Positions 37,284 to 46,728 are shown, counted from the stretch's first letter. The stretch: DNA of 64,000 nucleotides from Streptomyces sp. A 4/2 (GCF_940670765.1 NZ_CALNVW010000001.1:106265-170264); one strand, 5' to 3'. The notes: a model not told the origin generated them from the letters alone. Numbers and translations are program-made.

Positions 37284-38245
37284 GAGGGGTCGTCCCCGAA
37301 GTGGTCCCAGCCGCCCTTGCTGGTCCACGGCGCTCCGTCGACCGTCACATGGGGCAGCGCCGACGGGTTGAGCACCTCGCCGATCACCTTCCAGCGGGCG
37401 GGCAGCTTCACGTCCGGCGGGAAGGTCGCCACGATCGCGTGGTCCTCTCCCCCGGTGAGCACCCACTGGAGCGGGTCGACACCGACCGCCTGGCCGATGT
37501 CGCTCATCTGGGTCGGGACATCGATCAGCCCGGCCCGCAGGTCGATCCGGACCTTGCTGGCCTCGGCGATGTGACCGAGGTCGGCGACCAGCCCGTCGCT
37601 GACGTCGGTCATCGCGGTGGCGCCGAGTCCGGCAGCCGCGGGGCCCGCGTGGTACGGCGGTTCGGGGCGACGGTGCGCCTCGACGAAGGCGCGCGGCGAG
37701 CGGAATCCGCGGGAGAGCACCGCGTAACCGGCGGCCGACCAGCCCAACCACCCGGTGACGGCGACGACATCGCCGGGCATGGCTCCGGATCTGGTGACCG
37801 GCTCGTGGTTGCGGAGGTCACCGAGGGCGGTGATGGAGACGGTGATGGTCTCGCCGCGTACGACATCACCGCCGACCACGGCCGCGCCGGCCACCTGGCA
37901 CTCGTCGCGGATGCCGTCCATCAGCTCGGTCGGCCAGGTGACCGGGAGTTCGGCGGGCACCACCAGGCCCAGCAGAATCGCGGTGGGCACCGCGCCCATG
38001 GCCGCGATGTCCGCCAGGTTCTGCGCGGCGGCCTTGCGGCCCACGTCGTACGCCGTGGACCAGTCCCGGCGGAAATGCCGCCCTTCGAGCAGGATGTCCG
38101 TGCTGGCGACCACCCGCCGGTCGGGTGCGGCCACGACCGCGGCGTCGTCGCCCGGTCCCAGCCGTACCGCCGGCGTGGTCGTGAGCCGGGAGGTGAGCTC
38201 TCTGATCAGCCCGAACTCCCCGAGCTCCCCCACAGTGCCCTTCAT
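37280..38245 (-). CDS. thiL: Thiamine-monophosphate kinase ThiL
   Basis: Makes thiamine pyrophosphate from thiamine phosphate and ATP. The 321-aa protein has the PurM-like fold with [11 protein letters not shown] near residue 30, [11 protein letters not shown] near 50 and LADIAAMGA near 76. GAGGGG precedes the ATG. It overlaps thiD by four bases. No TPP riboswitch is recognisable upstream. Confidence 0.96.
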   Translation of the reverse strand: MKGTVGELGEFGLIRELTSRLTTTPAVRLGPGDDAAVVAAPDRRVVASTDILLEGRHFRRDWSTAYDVGRKAAAQNLADIAAMGAVPTAILLGLVVPAELPVTWPTELMDGIRDECQVAGAAVVGGDVVRGETITVSITALGDLRNHEPVTRSGAMPGDVVAVTGWLGWSAAGYAVLSRGFRSPRAFVEAHRRPEPPYHAGPAAAGLGATAMTDVSDGLVADLGHIAEASKVRIDLRAGLIDVPTQMSDIGQAVGVDPLQWVLTGGEDHAIVATFPPDVKLPARWKVIGEVLNPSALPHVTVDGAPWTSKGGWDHFGDDPS

Positions 38246-38571
38246 CGCCCCTCGCCTCTCATCGTGATCCCGGACATCAGGTCCGGCCTGCTTGTCGGCT
38301 GTTTCCCGCCGGGGCCCCGGGCGCGGTCCCGGCAGGGGACGGCGTCCCCGTGCGGACAGCGCATCGCCGTACCCCTTCGGCCCCGGTCCACTCGCGGTCG
38401 CGGGCCGTCACTGCTGTAGGTACCGTCAATCGGGTACGTCAACCCTGTATCCCATACGCCCCGAACGCGTGGCACTGCCGGGCGCGCAGGTCTCCCCGCT
38501 GCCCGGAACGACGCGATACCGTGGCGTCCCTTTATCCCCCACATGATCCTCGTGGCCGCCTTGGAGGTTCC
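38246..38571. other. 326-base divergent region, thiL / AsnC-like gene
   Basis: No gene is supported. It must carry the promoters for thiL (minus) and the Lrp-ligand-domain gene (plus). A near-direct repeat, TACCGTCAA and TACGTCAA, lies around 38420-38445. I found no riboswitch fold by eye. Confidence 0.4.
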
Positions 38572-38805
38572 GTGGTACAGGCGTACATCCTCATCCAGAC
38601 CGAAGTGGGCAAGGCGACCGCCGTCGCCGAGCTCGTCGGCAAGATCCCCGGGGTGATCCAGGCCGAGGACGTGACCGGCCCCTACGACGTGATCGTCCGG
38701 GCGCAGTCCGACACGGTCGACGAACTCGGCCGCATGGTGGTCGCCAAGGTCCAGCAAGTGGACGGCATCACACGAACCCTGACCTGCCCGGTCGTGCACA
38801 TCTAG
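38572..38805 (+). CDS. Lrp/AsnC ligand-binding (RAM) domain protein
   Basis: 77-aa stand-alone RAM domain (M-VQAYILIQTEVGKATAVAE) with no helix-turn-helix. The core GVIQAEDVTGPYDVIVRAQ is typical of Lrp effector domains. The GTG at 38572 follows TTGGAGG. Such stand-alone RAM proteins assemble into oligomers and bind amino acids; partner and effector are unknown. The DUF3515 gene follows after 20 bases. Confidence 0.9.
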   Translation: MVQAYILIQTEVGKATAVAELVGKIPGVIQAEDVTGPYDVIVRAQSDTVDELGRMVVAKVQQVDGITRTLTCPVVHI

Positions 38806-38825
38806 CCCCCGTCTACGCTGGGCCG

Positions 38826-39296
38826 GTGACGTCTTCCCGCCATCGGCTCCTGACGCTTTCCGCCCTGGCCCTGCTGCTGGCTGCCGCGGGCTGCTCATCG
38901 ACGGACGACGCGACATCGGTCGCGGTTCCCGAGCCGCCCGCGGACCAGGTCGAGCTGTGCAGGGCACTCGACAAGGAGCTGCCGAAGACCGTCGCGGGGC
39001 AGAACCGCTCCGAGCTGGCGCCGAAGTCCGAACTGACCGCGGGATGGGGGGATGCGGCGATCGTACTGCGCTGCGGTGTCCCGCGCCCCGACGGGATGGA
39101 CGATCCGCAGGCCAAGGCGGTCGAGGCGGACGGGGTCAACTGGATGCTGGAACAGCGGGCCGACGGCCCGCGGTTCACGACCACCTACCGCAAGGCCTAC
39201 GTCGAGGTGACCCTGGGGCAGAAGTACGCCCATGACGTCACCCCGCTCTCCGACTTCGCGAGCGCCATCAAGAAGACGGATCCGTCCAGCCTCTAG
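38826..39296 (+). CDS. DUF3515 lipoprotein
   Basis: 156-aa predicted lipoprotein. The signal peptide (1-22) ends in the lipobox LAAAGC with the acylated Cys at residue 23. The rest matches DUF3515 proteins of actinobacteria, with paired cysteines in VELCRAL and IVLRCGV, and a TYRKAYVEVTLGQ segment. Exported and anchored at the outer face of the membrane; function unknown. It is convergent with ddl across a terminator. Confidence 0.87.
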   Translation: MTSSRHRLLTLSALALLLAAAGCSSTDDATSVAVPEPPADQVELCRALDKELPKTVAGQNRSELAPKSELTAGWGDAAIVLRCGVPRPDGMDDPQAKAVEADGVNWMLEQRADGPRFTTTYRKAYVEVTLGQKYAHDVTPLSDFASAIKKTDPSSL

Positions 39297-39309
39297 AACC
39301 TGTCCCGGA

Positions 39310-39343
39310 CCGCCGGGCCCCGCCGGACCGGACGGCCCGGCGG
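39310..39343. terminator. Terminator between DUF3515 gene and ddl
   Basis: 10-bp GC stem, 39310-39319 with 39334-39343, in the 57-base convergent gap. Confidence 0.75.
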
Positions 39344-39353
39344 CAAGCCCTGC

Positions 39354-40517
39354 TCAGCGCAGCCCTGTCGAGCGGTCGAGCGCGGCCTGGATCAGCCGGT
39401 CCACCAGCTCCTGGTAGCTGACGCCGCTCTCCTGCCACATCCGCGGGTACATGGAGATCGGGGTGAACCCCGGCATCGTGTTGATCTCGTTGATGACGAA
39501 CCCGCCGTCCTCGGTGAGGAAGAAGTCGGCGCGCACCAGGCCCTCGCAGGACACCGCGTCGAACGCCTCGACCGCGAGCCGCTGCACCTCGGCGGTCTGC
39601 TCGGCGGTCAGCGGCGCGGGCACCAGACCGGCCGCGGACTCCCCGGGGATGTACTTCGCCTCGAAGTCGTAGAAGTCGTGCGCGGTGACCGGCGGGATCT
39701 CGGCGGGCACGCTGGCCCGCGGTCCGTCCGGGAACTCCAGCACCCCGCACTCGATCTCACGGCCGCGCAGCAGCGACTCGACGAGCACCTTCGGGTCGTG
39801 GCGCTGCGCCTCCTCGACGGCGTCGTCCAGGCCCGCCAACGAGTCGACCTTGGTGATGCCCATCGAGGAACCGCCCCGGGCGGGCTTCACGAAGAGCGGC
39901 CAGCCGTGCTCACCGGCGAAGTCCACGATCTTCTTGCGGGCAGCGGCGGGGTCCCGGCTCCACTCGCGGGGCCGGATCACCTCGTACGGGCCGACCGGCA
40001 GCCCGAAGGAGATGAACACCCGCTTCATGTACTCCTTGTCCTGGCCGACGGCGGAGGCGAGCACGCCCGCGCCGACGTAGGGCACACCGGAGAGTTCCAG
40101 CAGACCCTGCAGGGTGCCGTCCTCGCCGTACGGACCGTGCAGTACCGGGAAGACCACGTCGACGTCGCCCAGCGCCTTGGGCACCGAGCCCGGCTCGCTG
40201 TAGACGACCTCACGGTTGCCGGGGTCGACGGAGAGCACCACGCCGCCCTCGATGGGCTCGGCGATCTCGGCCACCGTCGGCAGGGTGCGGTCGGTGATGG
40301 CCATCCGGTCGGGATCGTCCGCGGTCAGCGCCCAGCGGCCGTCCGTCGTGATGCCGATGGGCAGCACGTCGTACTTCGTACGGTCGATGGCGCGCAGCAC
40401 CGCGCCCGCGGTGACCACCGAGATGGCGTGTTCGGAGCTGCGCCCGCCGAAGACGACCGCCACACGCGGCTTACGACGCTGCTGCTCAAGGCTCTGGGAG
40501 GAGTTCTCGCTGCTCAT
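39354..40517 (-). CDS. ddl: D-alanine--D-alanine ligase
   Basis: ATP-grasp ligase that makes the D-Ala-D-Ala end of peptidoglycan precursors in the cytoplasm. The 387-aa protein has FGGRSSEHAIS near residue 24, HGPYGEDGTLQGLLE near 130, the ATP-grasp loop KPARGGSSMGI near 211, and INEINTMPGFTPISMYPRMW near 340. Nothing marks it as a D-Ala-D-Lac (Van-type) ligase, and there are no vanH or vanX neighbours. It lies 35 bases downstream of gpsA. Confidence 0.96.
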   Translation of the reverse strand: MSSENSSQSLEQQRRKPRVAVVFGGRSSEHAISVVTAGAVLRAIDRTKYDVLPIGITTDGRWALTADDPDRMAITDRTLPTVAEIAEPIEGGVVLSVDPGNREVVYSEPGSVPKALGDVDVVFPVLHGPYGEDGTLQGLLELSGVPYVGAGVLASAVGQDKEYMKRVFISFGLPVGPYEVIRPREWSRDPAAARKKIVDFAGEHGWPLFVKPARGGSSMGITKVDSLAGLDDAVEEAQRHDPKVLVESLLRGREIECGVLEFPDGPRASVPAEIPPVTAHDFYDFEAKYIPGESAAGLVPAPLTAEQTAEVQRLAVEAFDAVSCEGLVRADFFLTEDGGFVINEINTMPGFTPISMYPRMWQESGVSYQELVDRLIQAALDRSTGLR

Positions 40518-40552
40518 ATCGCGTTGAGGGTACCTGCTGGTACGTGCCGAGT

Positions 40553-41554
40553 TCAGCGTCGCTCGGCCTTGGCGCTGCGCGACATCAGTTCCTTCAGCGC
40601 GACGACCGGCGCCTTCCCGTTGTGGACGATGTCCACAACGGTTTCCGTGAGCGGCATTTCGACGTCGTGTCGCCGGGCCAGATCGGCCACCGACTCACAG
40701 GACTTGACGCCTTCGGCCGTCTGGCTGGTGGCCGCGATGGCCTCCTGGAGCGTCATGCCACGGCCGAGGTTGGTGCCGAAGGTGTGGTTGCGCGAGAGCG
40801 GTGACGAACAGGTGGCGACCAGATCGCCCAGGCCCGCGAGGCCGGAGAAGGTCAGCGGGTCCGCGCCCATCGCCAGCCCGAGCCGGGTGGTCTCGGCCAG
40901 GCCGCGGGTGATCAGCGATCCCTTGGCGTTGTCGCCCAGGCCCATGCCGTCGGCGATCCCGACGGCGAGACCGATCACGTTCTTGACGGCGCCGCCGAGT
41001 TCACAGCCGACGACGTCGGTGTTGGTGTACGGGCGGAAGTACGACGTGTGGCAGGCGGCCTGGATGCGCCGGGCCACCGCTTCGTCCTGGCAGGCGACCA
41101 CGGCGGCGGCGGGCATGCGGCCGGCGACCTCCCGGGCGAGGTTGGGCCCGGTGAGTACGGCGACACGCTCTGCGGGGACCTTGGCGACCTCCTCGATCAC
41201 CTCGCTCATCCGCTTGGCCGTGCCGAGTTCGACGCCCTTCATCAGCGAGACGAGGACGGTGCCGGGGTGCAGCAGGTGCGCCCAGTCCGTGAGGTTGGCG
41301 CGCAGCGTCTGCGAGGGCACGGTGAGCACCGTGAACTCGGCGTCGCGGGCGGCCTCCGCGGGGTCCGTGGTGGCCCGTACCGTCGCGGGGAGTTCGATCC
41401 CCGGCAGGTAGTCGGGGTTGGTCCGGGTGGTGTTGATGGCGTCGACGAGACCGGCGCGACGCCCCCAGAGGGTCACGTCACAGCCCGCGTCGGCCAGGAC
41501 GACGGCGAAGGCCGTGCCCCAGGATCCACTGCCGAAGACGGCTACTCGCGTCAC
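40553..41554 (-). CDS. gpsA: Glycerol-3-phosphate dehydrogenase (NAD(P)+)
   Basis: Reduces dihydroxyacetone phosphate to sn-glycerol-3-phosphate for phospholipids. The GTG at 41554 overlaps the plsC stop (GTGA); the product is 333 aa. The dinucleotide-binding motif is VFGSGSWGTAFAVVLADAG at residues 5-23, and the catalytic lysine lies in GGAVKNVIGLAVG near 185. It forms a lipid-precursor operon with plsC, probably continuing into ddl. Confidence 0.97.
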   Translation of the reverse strand: MTRVAVFGSGSWGTAFAVVLADAGCDVTLWGRRAGLVDAINTTRTNPDYLPGIELPATVRATTDPAEAARDAEFTVLTVPSQTLRANLTDWAHLLHPGTVLVSLMKGVELGTAKRMSEVIEEVAKVPAERVAVLTGPNLAREVAGRMPAAAVVACQDEAVARRIQAACHTSYFRPYTNTDVVGCELGGAVKNVIGLAVGIADGMGLGDNAKGSLITRGLAETTRLGLAMGADPLTFSGLAGLGDLVATCSSPLSRNHTFGTNLGRGMTLQEAIAATSQTAEGVKSCESVADLARRHDVEMPLTETVVDIVHNGKAPVVALKELMSRSAKAERR

Positions 41555-42303
41555 TTGGTGCCCTCTCCTGCGGCCTTGCGCCGCGCTGTTGCGCGGGCCT
41601 TGCGGTGGTCGTACGGTTCGGCGGGCGCCTTCTCCCCGCGCAGCTCCTCCAACAGGGCGGTGACAGCGGCCATGATGGTCTCGGTCGCCTCCCGGAGCAC
41701 CTCGGGGGTGGGTTCCACGCCGTCGAACCGGCTGAGGTCGACCGGCGGTCCGGCCTTCACCTCCAGCGTCTTGCGCGGGAAGAAGCGGACCTTCTTCTCG
41801 GTGGCGTACGGCGGCATGGCCAGGTTGGCGCCCCACTGGGCCACCGGAATGACCGGCGCCCTGGTGAGCAGCGCGGCCCGCGCCACCCCGTTCTTCGCGG
41901 TCATCGGCCACTGGCCGGGGTCGCGGGTGAGGGTGCCCTCGGGGTAGAAGGCGACGCACTCACCACGCTGCACGGCGTCCACAGCGGCCCGGAAAGCACC
42001 GAAGGCGTTGGAGGACTCGCGGTAGACCGGGATCTGCCCGGTACCGCGCAGCAGCATCCCGACCACCGGGACCTTGAACAGCGCCGCCTTCGCCAGGAAG
42101 CGGGGCACCTTGCCCGTGTTGTACTGGAAGTGACCGTAGGAGAACATGTCGAGATACGAGTTGTGATTGACCGCGGTGATAAAGCCGCCGTCCTCCGGCA
42201 TGTGCTCCATTCCGCTCCAGTCCCGCTTGAACAGAACCAGCAACGGCGGTTTAGCAATGACCGCCGCGAGGCGGTACCAGAAGCCGATTCTGCGGCGGGA
42301 CAC
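41551..42303 (-). CDS. plsC: 1-acyl-sn-glycerol-3-phosphate acyltransferase PlsC
   Basis: Makes phosphatidic acid at the membrane. The acyltransferase motif I is NHNSYLD (HX4D) near residue 52 and motif III is FYPEGTLTRD near 120-129. GTG at 42303 (M-SRRRIGFWYRL, preceded by GGAAGG) gives 250 aa; a GTG five codons upstream at 42318 is also possible. A basic C-terminal tail (YDHRKARATARRKAA) is typical of actinobacterial copies. Coupled to gpsA by a 4-base overlap. Confidence 0.94.
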   Translation of the reverse strand: MSRRRIGFWYRLAAVIAKPPLLVLFKRDWSGMEHMPEDGGFITAVNHNSYLDMFSYGHFQYNTGKVPRFLAKAALFKVPVVGMLLRGTGQIPVYRESSNAFGAFRAAVDAVQRGECVAFYPEGTLTRDPGQWPMTAKNGVARAALLTRAPVIPVAQWGANLAMPPYATEKKVRFFPRKTLEVKAGPPVDLSRFDGVEPTPEVLREATETIMAAVTALLEELRGEKAPAEPYDHRKARATARRKAAGEGTK

Positions 42304-42434
42304 CCGGACACCTTCCACTAGGACCTCAACTCTGCCTGGCTGTCGAACACGTCACGTCTCGCCCCAGGCCCCTGCTCTGTCGAGAACACCGTACGCCCGG
42401 CCCGGCCCGCCCGGTATCGCGGGCTCAGGCCACA

Positions 42435-43094
42435 ATGGGGCCGATGCCGAACATGGATCGGACCGTCAACTGGTCCCTGGTGGTACCCCTGAAGCCCCTG
42501 GCGCTGGCGAAGAGCAGACTCGCACCGGCGGCGTCCGACGCGGTGCGCCCGGGGCTCGCGCTGGCCTTCGCGCAGGACACGGTGGCGGCGGCGCTGGCTT
42601 GTTCCGCGGTACGTGATGTGGCCGTCGTCACCAACGACGCACTGGCCGCGGTGGAACTGGCCGCACTGGGTGCCCGGATTGTGCCGGATATCTCCGCGAG
42701 CGGGCTCAACCCGGCGCTGGCGCACGGTGCGCGTTCGGTCCGTGCGCTGCGCCCCGGTGCGGCCGTGGCAGCACTGAATGCCGATCTTCCGGCGCTGCGC
42801 CCGGAGGAATTGCTGCGGGTACTCGAACGGGCCGCTGATTTTCCCCGCGCATTTCTGACGGACGCCGCGGGAATCGGCACGACTTTACTGACAGCGACGC
42901 CGGGCACGGAATTGATCCCGGCTTTCGGTGGCCTTTCACGGGCCCGGCATTCCGCGTCGGGAGCGGTGGAAATACTTCTCGATGACGTCCGTTCGGTGCG
43001 CCAGGACGTGGACACCGGGGACGATCTGCTGGCCGCGGTGGCCCTGGGCCTCGGCCCGCACACGGCCGTACGGTACGCGGCCACGGCGGGGTGA
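42435..43094 (+). CDS. cofC: 2-phospho-L-lactate guanylyltransferase CofC (FbiD-like)
   Basis: Coenzyme F420 biosynthesis: activates phospholactate or phosphoenolpyruvate with GTP to build the F420 side chain. The 219-aa protein has the nucleotidyltransferase start VVPLKPLALAKSRLAP near residues 16-31, VVTNDALA near 66, and LNADLPALRPEEL near 114. ATG codons at 42435, 42444 and 42453 are all possible starts. Presence of cofC shows the host can make F420. Confidence 0.92.
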   Translation: MGPMPNMDRTVNWSLVVPLKPLALAKSRLAPAASDAVRPGLALAFAQDTVAAALACSAVRDVAVVTNDALAAVELAALGARIVPDISASGLNPALAHGARSVRALRPGAAVAALNADLPALRPEELLRVLERAADFPRAFLTDAAGIGTTLLTATPGTELIPAFGGLSRARHSASGAVEILLDDVRSVRQDVDTGDDLLAAVALGLGPHTAVRYAATAG

Positions 43095-43154
43095 CGGTCC
43101 GGGCCGGCGCCGGCAGCCCGACCTCTGTCGCGCACCAGGTCGTAAGCTTCGGGC

Positions 43155-43358
43155 ATGCAGGCGACCGCGTACACGTACGACTCCGAGTCCCGCAGCGGCA
43201 GCGTGCTGCTCGACGACGGCACCCCGGTGGCTTTCGGCGCCCCGGCCTTCGACGCGGGGGGCCTGAGACTGTTGCGGCCCGGACAGCGGGTACGGATCGA
43301 GACGACGGGCGAGGGCGACTCCCTGAACATCTCGCTGGTGACGCTCCAGACCTTCTGA
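43155..43358 (+). CDS. Small protein with cold-shock-like pattern
   Basis: 67 aa, conserved-hypothetical type. The pattern SGSVLLDDGTPVAFGAPAF...LRPGQRVRIETTGEGD resembles a reduced OB or cold-shock fold: a short strand, then a turn, then LRPGQRV as in the LxxGQxVxF of Csp proteins. The RNP1/RNP2 aromatic residues are missing, so nucleic-acid binding is doubtful. It lies between cofC and the terminator before hupS. Confidence 0.7.
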   Translation: MQATAYTYDSESRSGSVLLDDGTPVAFGAPAFDAGGLRLLRPGQRVRIETTGEGDSLNISLVTLQTF

Positions 43359-43409
43359 AACCCGCGCACAGCCCGCGCACGCAGCACGACACACGGCAGA
43401 ACGCACCGC

Positions 43410-43437
43410 GGGCCGGACTCCCGAAGGAGTCCGGCCC
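43410..43437. terminator. Bidirectional terminator before hupS end
   Basis: Perfect 12-bp stem, 43410-43421 with 43426-43437, CGAA loop. Confidence 0.85.
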
Positions 43438-43460
43438 GACGCGTGGGTGGCCCGTGCCGC

Positions 43461-44114
43461 CTACTTCTTCCTGGCGGTGGCCTTCTTGGCGGTGGTCTTG
43501 CGCGCCGTGGTCTTCTTCGCGGGCGCCTTCTTGGCCACGGTCTTCTTGGCCGGCGCGGTCTTCTTGGCGGTGGCCTTCTTCGCAGTGGCCTTCTTCGCCG
43601 GGGCGGCCTTCTTCGCGACCGCCTTGGCCGTGGTGGCCTTCTTGGCCGTGGTGGCCTTCTTGGCCGCCACCGTCTTCTTGGCGGCGGTCTTCGCTGCCGT
43701 GGTCTTCTTCGCGGCCGTCTTCTTGGCGGCGGTGGCCTTCTTGGCCGCGGCCTTCTTGACGGTCGTACGGGTGGAAGAACCGCCCGAGAGGCTGCCCTTG
43801 GGCGCCTTCTTCACGGCCACGTCGTTCTTCGGGAGCTTCTTCGAGCCGCTGACGAGGTCCTTGAAGCCCTGGCCCGCGCGGAAACGCGGCACCGAGGTCT
43901 TCTTGACCCGTACGCGCTCACCCGTCTGCGGGTTGCGGGCGTAACGGGCCGGACGGTCGACCTTCTCGAACGAGCCGAAGCCGGTGACCGATACACGGTC
44001 GCCGCCGACAACTGCGCGGACGATCGCGTCCAGTACGGCATCGACAGCGTCTGCGGCCTGCTGGCGGCCACCGACCTTGTCGGCAATGGCCTCTACGAGC
44101 TGCGCCTTGTTCAC
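43461..44114 (-). CDS. hupS: Histone-like protein HupS (HU with Lys/Ala-rich tail)
   Basis: Nucleoid-associated protein of 217 aa. Residues 1-92 are a complete HU domain (MNKAQLVEAIADKVGG, GFGSFEKVDRPARYARNPQTGE). Residues 93-217 are a histone-H1-like tail of repeated KKA, AKK and AAKKT units. In S. coelicolor HupS is induced at sporulation and compacts spore nucleoids. The start is GTG. The tail is encoded by internally repetitive DNA that may vary in length between strains. Confidence 0.96.
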   Translation of the reverse strand: MNKAQLVEAIADKVGGRQQAADAVDAVLDAIVRAVVGGDRVSVTGFGSFEKVDRPARYARNPQTGERVRVKKTSVPRFRAGQGFKDLVSGSKKLPKNDVAVKKAPKGSLSGGSSTRTTVKKAAAKKATAAKKTAAKKTTAAKTAAKKTVAAKKATTAKKATTAKAVAKKAAPAKKATAKKATAKKTAPAKKTVAKKAPAKKTTARKTTAKKATARKK

Positions 44115-44206
44115 GTCTTCCCCTTCGGAGACATTGCCCGAACGAAACTGTTCAGGCTTTTTCGCACGTTAGGCAGATATATACCGCAAATCAAACACGA
44201 AACGGT

Positions 44207-44485
44207 CTAATCACCCTTGTGCCGCAACGAACTCAACCGCTGCGGAGTTGCACCAAGGGAGTTGCCATCGGGGAATCGACCCTCGTCGAGGTCCTTCATC
44301 AACCGGTCCAGCCGCGTTGCTGCATCGGTGAGATCGTGCTTCGCCGTGGCCGTGATGACCAACAGCTTCCGGGACAGCGCCATCCTTACGCCCTCCGGGA
44401 CTTGCAGTTCACGCACCCTTGTGTGCGCTTCTTTCATTTGTTCGGCGACTTCCGCGTAGAGCTTGAGTTGGTTGTCGCGTCCCAT
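44207..44485 (-). CDS. Small helical protein of unknown function
   Basis: 92 aa from the ATG at 44485 (MGRDNQLKLYAEVAEQM). It is almost entirely alpha-helical in pattern, with KLLVITATAKHDLTDAATRLDRLMKDLDEG in the middle. No family is recognised. It lacks cysteines, a signal peptide or membrane segments. It lies between hupS and leuD, with its own promoter presumably in the space before leuD's terminator. A longer upstream frame is not supported. Confidence 0.65.
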   Translation of the reverse strand: MGRDNQLKLYAEVAEQMKEAHTRVRELQVPEGVRMALSRKLLVITATAKHDLTDAATRLDRLMKDLDEGRFPDGNSLGATPQRLSSLRHKGD

Positions 44486-44540
44486 GCGCCGATTGTGCCA
44501 TCTGGGGCGAGTTGTCGCCCGACGGGGGCTCAACAAGCGA

Positions 44541-44572
44541 CTGCGCCCCCTGCCGGCTGGCAGGGGGCGCAG
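44541..44572. terminator. leuD terminator
   Basis: Perfect 14-bp stem, 44541-44554 with 44559-44572, GGCT loop, just past the leuD stop. Confidence 0.85.
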
Positions 44573-44589
44573 TCCTGAATAAGTGCTGC

Positions 44590-45183
44590 TCAGGCGTTAA
44601 TTGTACGCGGCTTGAAGGCCGGTCGGGCCGCCTCGTAAGCCGTGATGTCCGCTTCGTTCTGAAGGGTGAGGCTGATGTCGTCCAGGCCGTTCAGCAGCCG
44701 CCAGCGGGCGTTCTCGTCGAGCTCGAAGTCGGCGGTGATGCCCTCCGCGAGCACCTGGCGGCTCTCCAGGTCCACCGTGACCTCGGCGGTCGGATCGGCC
44801 TCGGTCAGCTCCCAGATGGCGTCCACGATCTTCTGGTCGAGAACCACCGTCAGGAGCCCGTTCTTGAGCGAGTTCCCGCGGAAGATGTCGGCGAACCGGG
44901 ACGAGATCACGGTCTTGAAGCCGTAGTTCTGCAGGGCCCACACCGCGTGTTCGCGGGAGGAGCCGGTACCGAAGTCGGGACCCGCGACCAGCACCGTCGC
45001 GCCCTTGCGCTCGGGCTGGTTGAGCACGAACTGCGGGTCCTTGCGCCAGGCCTCGAAGAGCCCGTCCTCGAAGCCGTCGCGGGTGACCTTCTTCAGCCAG
45101 TGGGCCGGGATGATCTGGTCGGTGTCGACGTTGCCGCGGCGCAGCGGGACGACCCGGCCGGTGTGCTTGGTGAAAGCTTCCAT
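44590..45183 (-). CDS. leuD: 3-isopropylmalate dehydratase small subunit
   Basis: Swivel-domain subunit of isopropylmalate isomerase, 197 aa. Features are the N-terminal [31 protein letters not shown] pattern and [17 protein letters not shown] near 70-86. It begins 6 bases after leuC on the same strand, an operon with leuC. Confidence 0.97.
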   Translation of the reverse strand: MEAFTKHTGRVVPLRRGNVDTDQIIPAHWLKKVTRDGFEDGLFEAWRKDPQFVLNQPERKGATVLVAGPDFGTGSSREHAVWALQNYGFKTVISSRFADIFRGNSLKNGLLTVVLDQKIVDAIWELTEADPTAEVTVDLESRQVLAEGITADFELDENARWRLLNGLDDISLTLQNEADITAYEAARPAFKPRTINA

Positions 45184-45188
45184 GGAAA

Positions 45189-46613
45189 TCAGGCCTCCAC
45201 GAGGGTCGGAGCGTCGGACAGGTCGGCCGGCGAGGCCAGCCGGCCCAGCACGGCGGTGGCGGCGGCCACCTGCGGGGAGACCAGGTGCGTACGGCCGCCC
45301 TTGCCCTGCCTGCCCTCGAAGTTACGGTTGGAGGTGGACGCCGAACGCTCGCCGGGCGCGAGTTGGTCCGGGTTCATGCCCAGGCACATCGAGCAGCCCG
45401 CGTGCCGCCATTCGGCGCCCGCCGCGGTGAATACCTTGTTCAGGCCTTCCTCGACGGCCTGCAGGGCGACGCGTACCGAGCCCGGGACGACCAGCATCCG
45501 TACCCCGTCGGCGACTTTGCGGCCTTCCAGGACGGCCGCCGCGTTGCGCAGGTCCTCGATACGGCCGTTGGTGCAGGAACCTACGAAGACCGTGTCGACC
45601 TTGATGTCACGCAGCGGCTGCCCGGCGGTCAACCCCATGTATTCCAGGGCCTTTTCGGCGGCCAGACGCTCCGAGGCGTCTTCGTACGAAGCCGGGTCGG
45701 GGACGCTGGCGGAAAGCGGGGCGCCCTGGCCGGGGTTGGTGCCCCAGGTGACGAACGGGGCCAGTTCGGCGCCGTCGATGAACACCTCGGCGTCGAAGAC
45801 CGCGTCGTCGTCGGTGCGCAGGGTCTCCCAGTACTCGACCGCCGCGTCCCAGTCCGCGCCCTGCGGGGCGTGGTCGCGGCCCTGGAGGTAGTCGAAGGTG
45901 GTCTGGTCGGGGGCGATCATGCCCGCCCGCGCACCCGCCTCGATCGACATGTTGCAGATGGTCATGCGGGCTTCCATCGAGAGCTTCTCGATGGCGGAGC
46001 CGCGGTACTCCAGGATGTAGCCCTGGCCACCGCCGGTGCCGATCCGGGCGATGATCGCCAGGATCAGGTCCTTGGCCGTGACGGAGTCGGGCAGTTCGCC
46101 CTCGACCGTGATGGCCATCGTCATGGGGCGGGCCATCGGCAGCGTCTGGGTCGCCAGCACGTGCTCGACCTGCGAGGTGCCGATCCCGAACGCCAGCGCT
46201 CCGAAGGCACCGTGGGTGGAGGTGTGGCTGTCACCGCAGACCACCGTGGTGCCCGGCTGGGTCAGACCCAGCTGCGGCCCCACGACGTGGACGACACCCT
46301 GCTCGACGTCGCCCAGCGGGTGCAGTCGCACGCCGAACTCCGCGCAGTTCTTGCGCAGTGTCTCCAGCTGGACCCGGGAGACCGGGTCCGCGATGGGCTT
46401 GTCGATGTCGATGGTCGGGGTGTTGTGGTCCTCGGTGGCGATGGTGAGGTCGAGGCGCCGCACCGGCCGGCCGTTCTGGCGCAGGCCGTCGAACGCCTGC
46501 GGGCTGGTCACCTCGTGCAGCAGGTGCAGATCGATGAAGAGGAGGTCGGGCTCGCCTTCCGCGCGCCTGACGACATGGTCGTCCCAGACCTTCTCCGCGA
46601 GTGTCCTACCCAT
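45189..46613 (-). CDS. leuC: 3-isopropylmalate dehydratase large subunit
   Basis: Aconitase-like subunit that, with LeuD, isomerises 2- to 3-isopropylmalate in leucine synthesis. ATG 46613 gives 474 aa starting [15 protein letters not shown], with GGAGGG at the right distance; the frame is open upstream but lacks a start signal. The [4Fe-4S] ligands are in [12 protein letters not shown] and [23 protein letters not shown] near 140 is a family signature. It is divergent from ndgR, which is known in Streptomyces to control leuCD. Confidence 0.97.
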   Translation of the reverse strand: MGRTLAEKVWDDHVVRRAEGEPDLLFIDLHLLHEVTSPQAFDGLRQNGRPVRRLDLTIATEDHNTPTIDIDKPIADPVSRVQLETLRKNCAEFGVRLHPLGDVEQGVVHVVGPQLGLTQPGTTVVCGDSHTSTHGAFGALAFGIGTSQVEHVLATQTLPMARPMTMAITVEGELPDSVTAKDLILAIIARIGTGGGQGYILEYRGSAIEKLSMEARMTICNMSIEAGARAGMIAPDQTTFDYLQGRDHAPQGADWDAAVEYWETLRTDDDAVFDAEVFIDGAELAPFVTWGTNPGQGAPLSASVPDPASYEDASERLAAEKALEYMGLTAGQPLRDIKVDTVFVGSCTNGRIEDLRNAAAVLEGRKVADGVRMLVVPGSVRVALQAVEEGLNKVFTAAGAEWRHAGCSMCLGMNPDQLAPGERSASTSNRNFEGRQGKGGRTHLVSPQVAAATAVLGRLASPADLSDAPTLVEA

Positions 46614-46625
46614 CGCTTTCCCTCC

Positions 46626-46645
46626 GGCCGGCGCCTTCGCCGGCC
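46626..46645 (-). promoter_or_regulatory. Hairpin abutting the leuC ribosome-binding site
   Basis: Eight-base stem 46626-46633 with 46638-46645, 4-base loop, directly upstream of the GGAGGG that begins leuC translation (46619-46625). It could be a stability element or control access of ribosomes. Confidence 0.5.
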
Positions 46646-46728
46646 CAACTAGAAATCGGGCGTCCCCGTCCGAACCCCCGTACCGGGCGGGCAACTGCGA
46701 GTCGTTGTACGACCGCCCCTACAGGTTG

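Noticed and set aside
39354..40517. Possibility that ddl is a vancomycin-resistance-type D-Ala-D-Lac ligase.
   Set aside because: No vanH or vanX neighbour; it sits in a housekeeping operon and the sequence looks like a standard Ddl.
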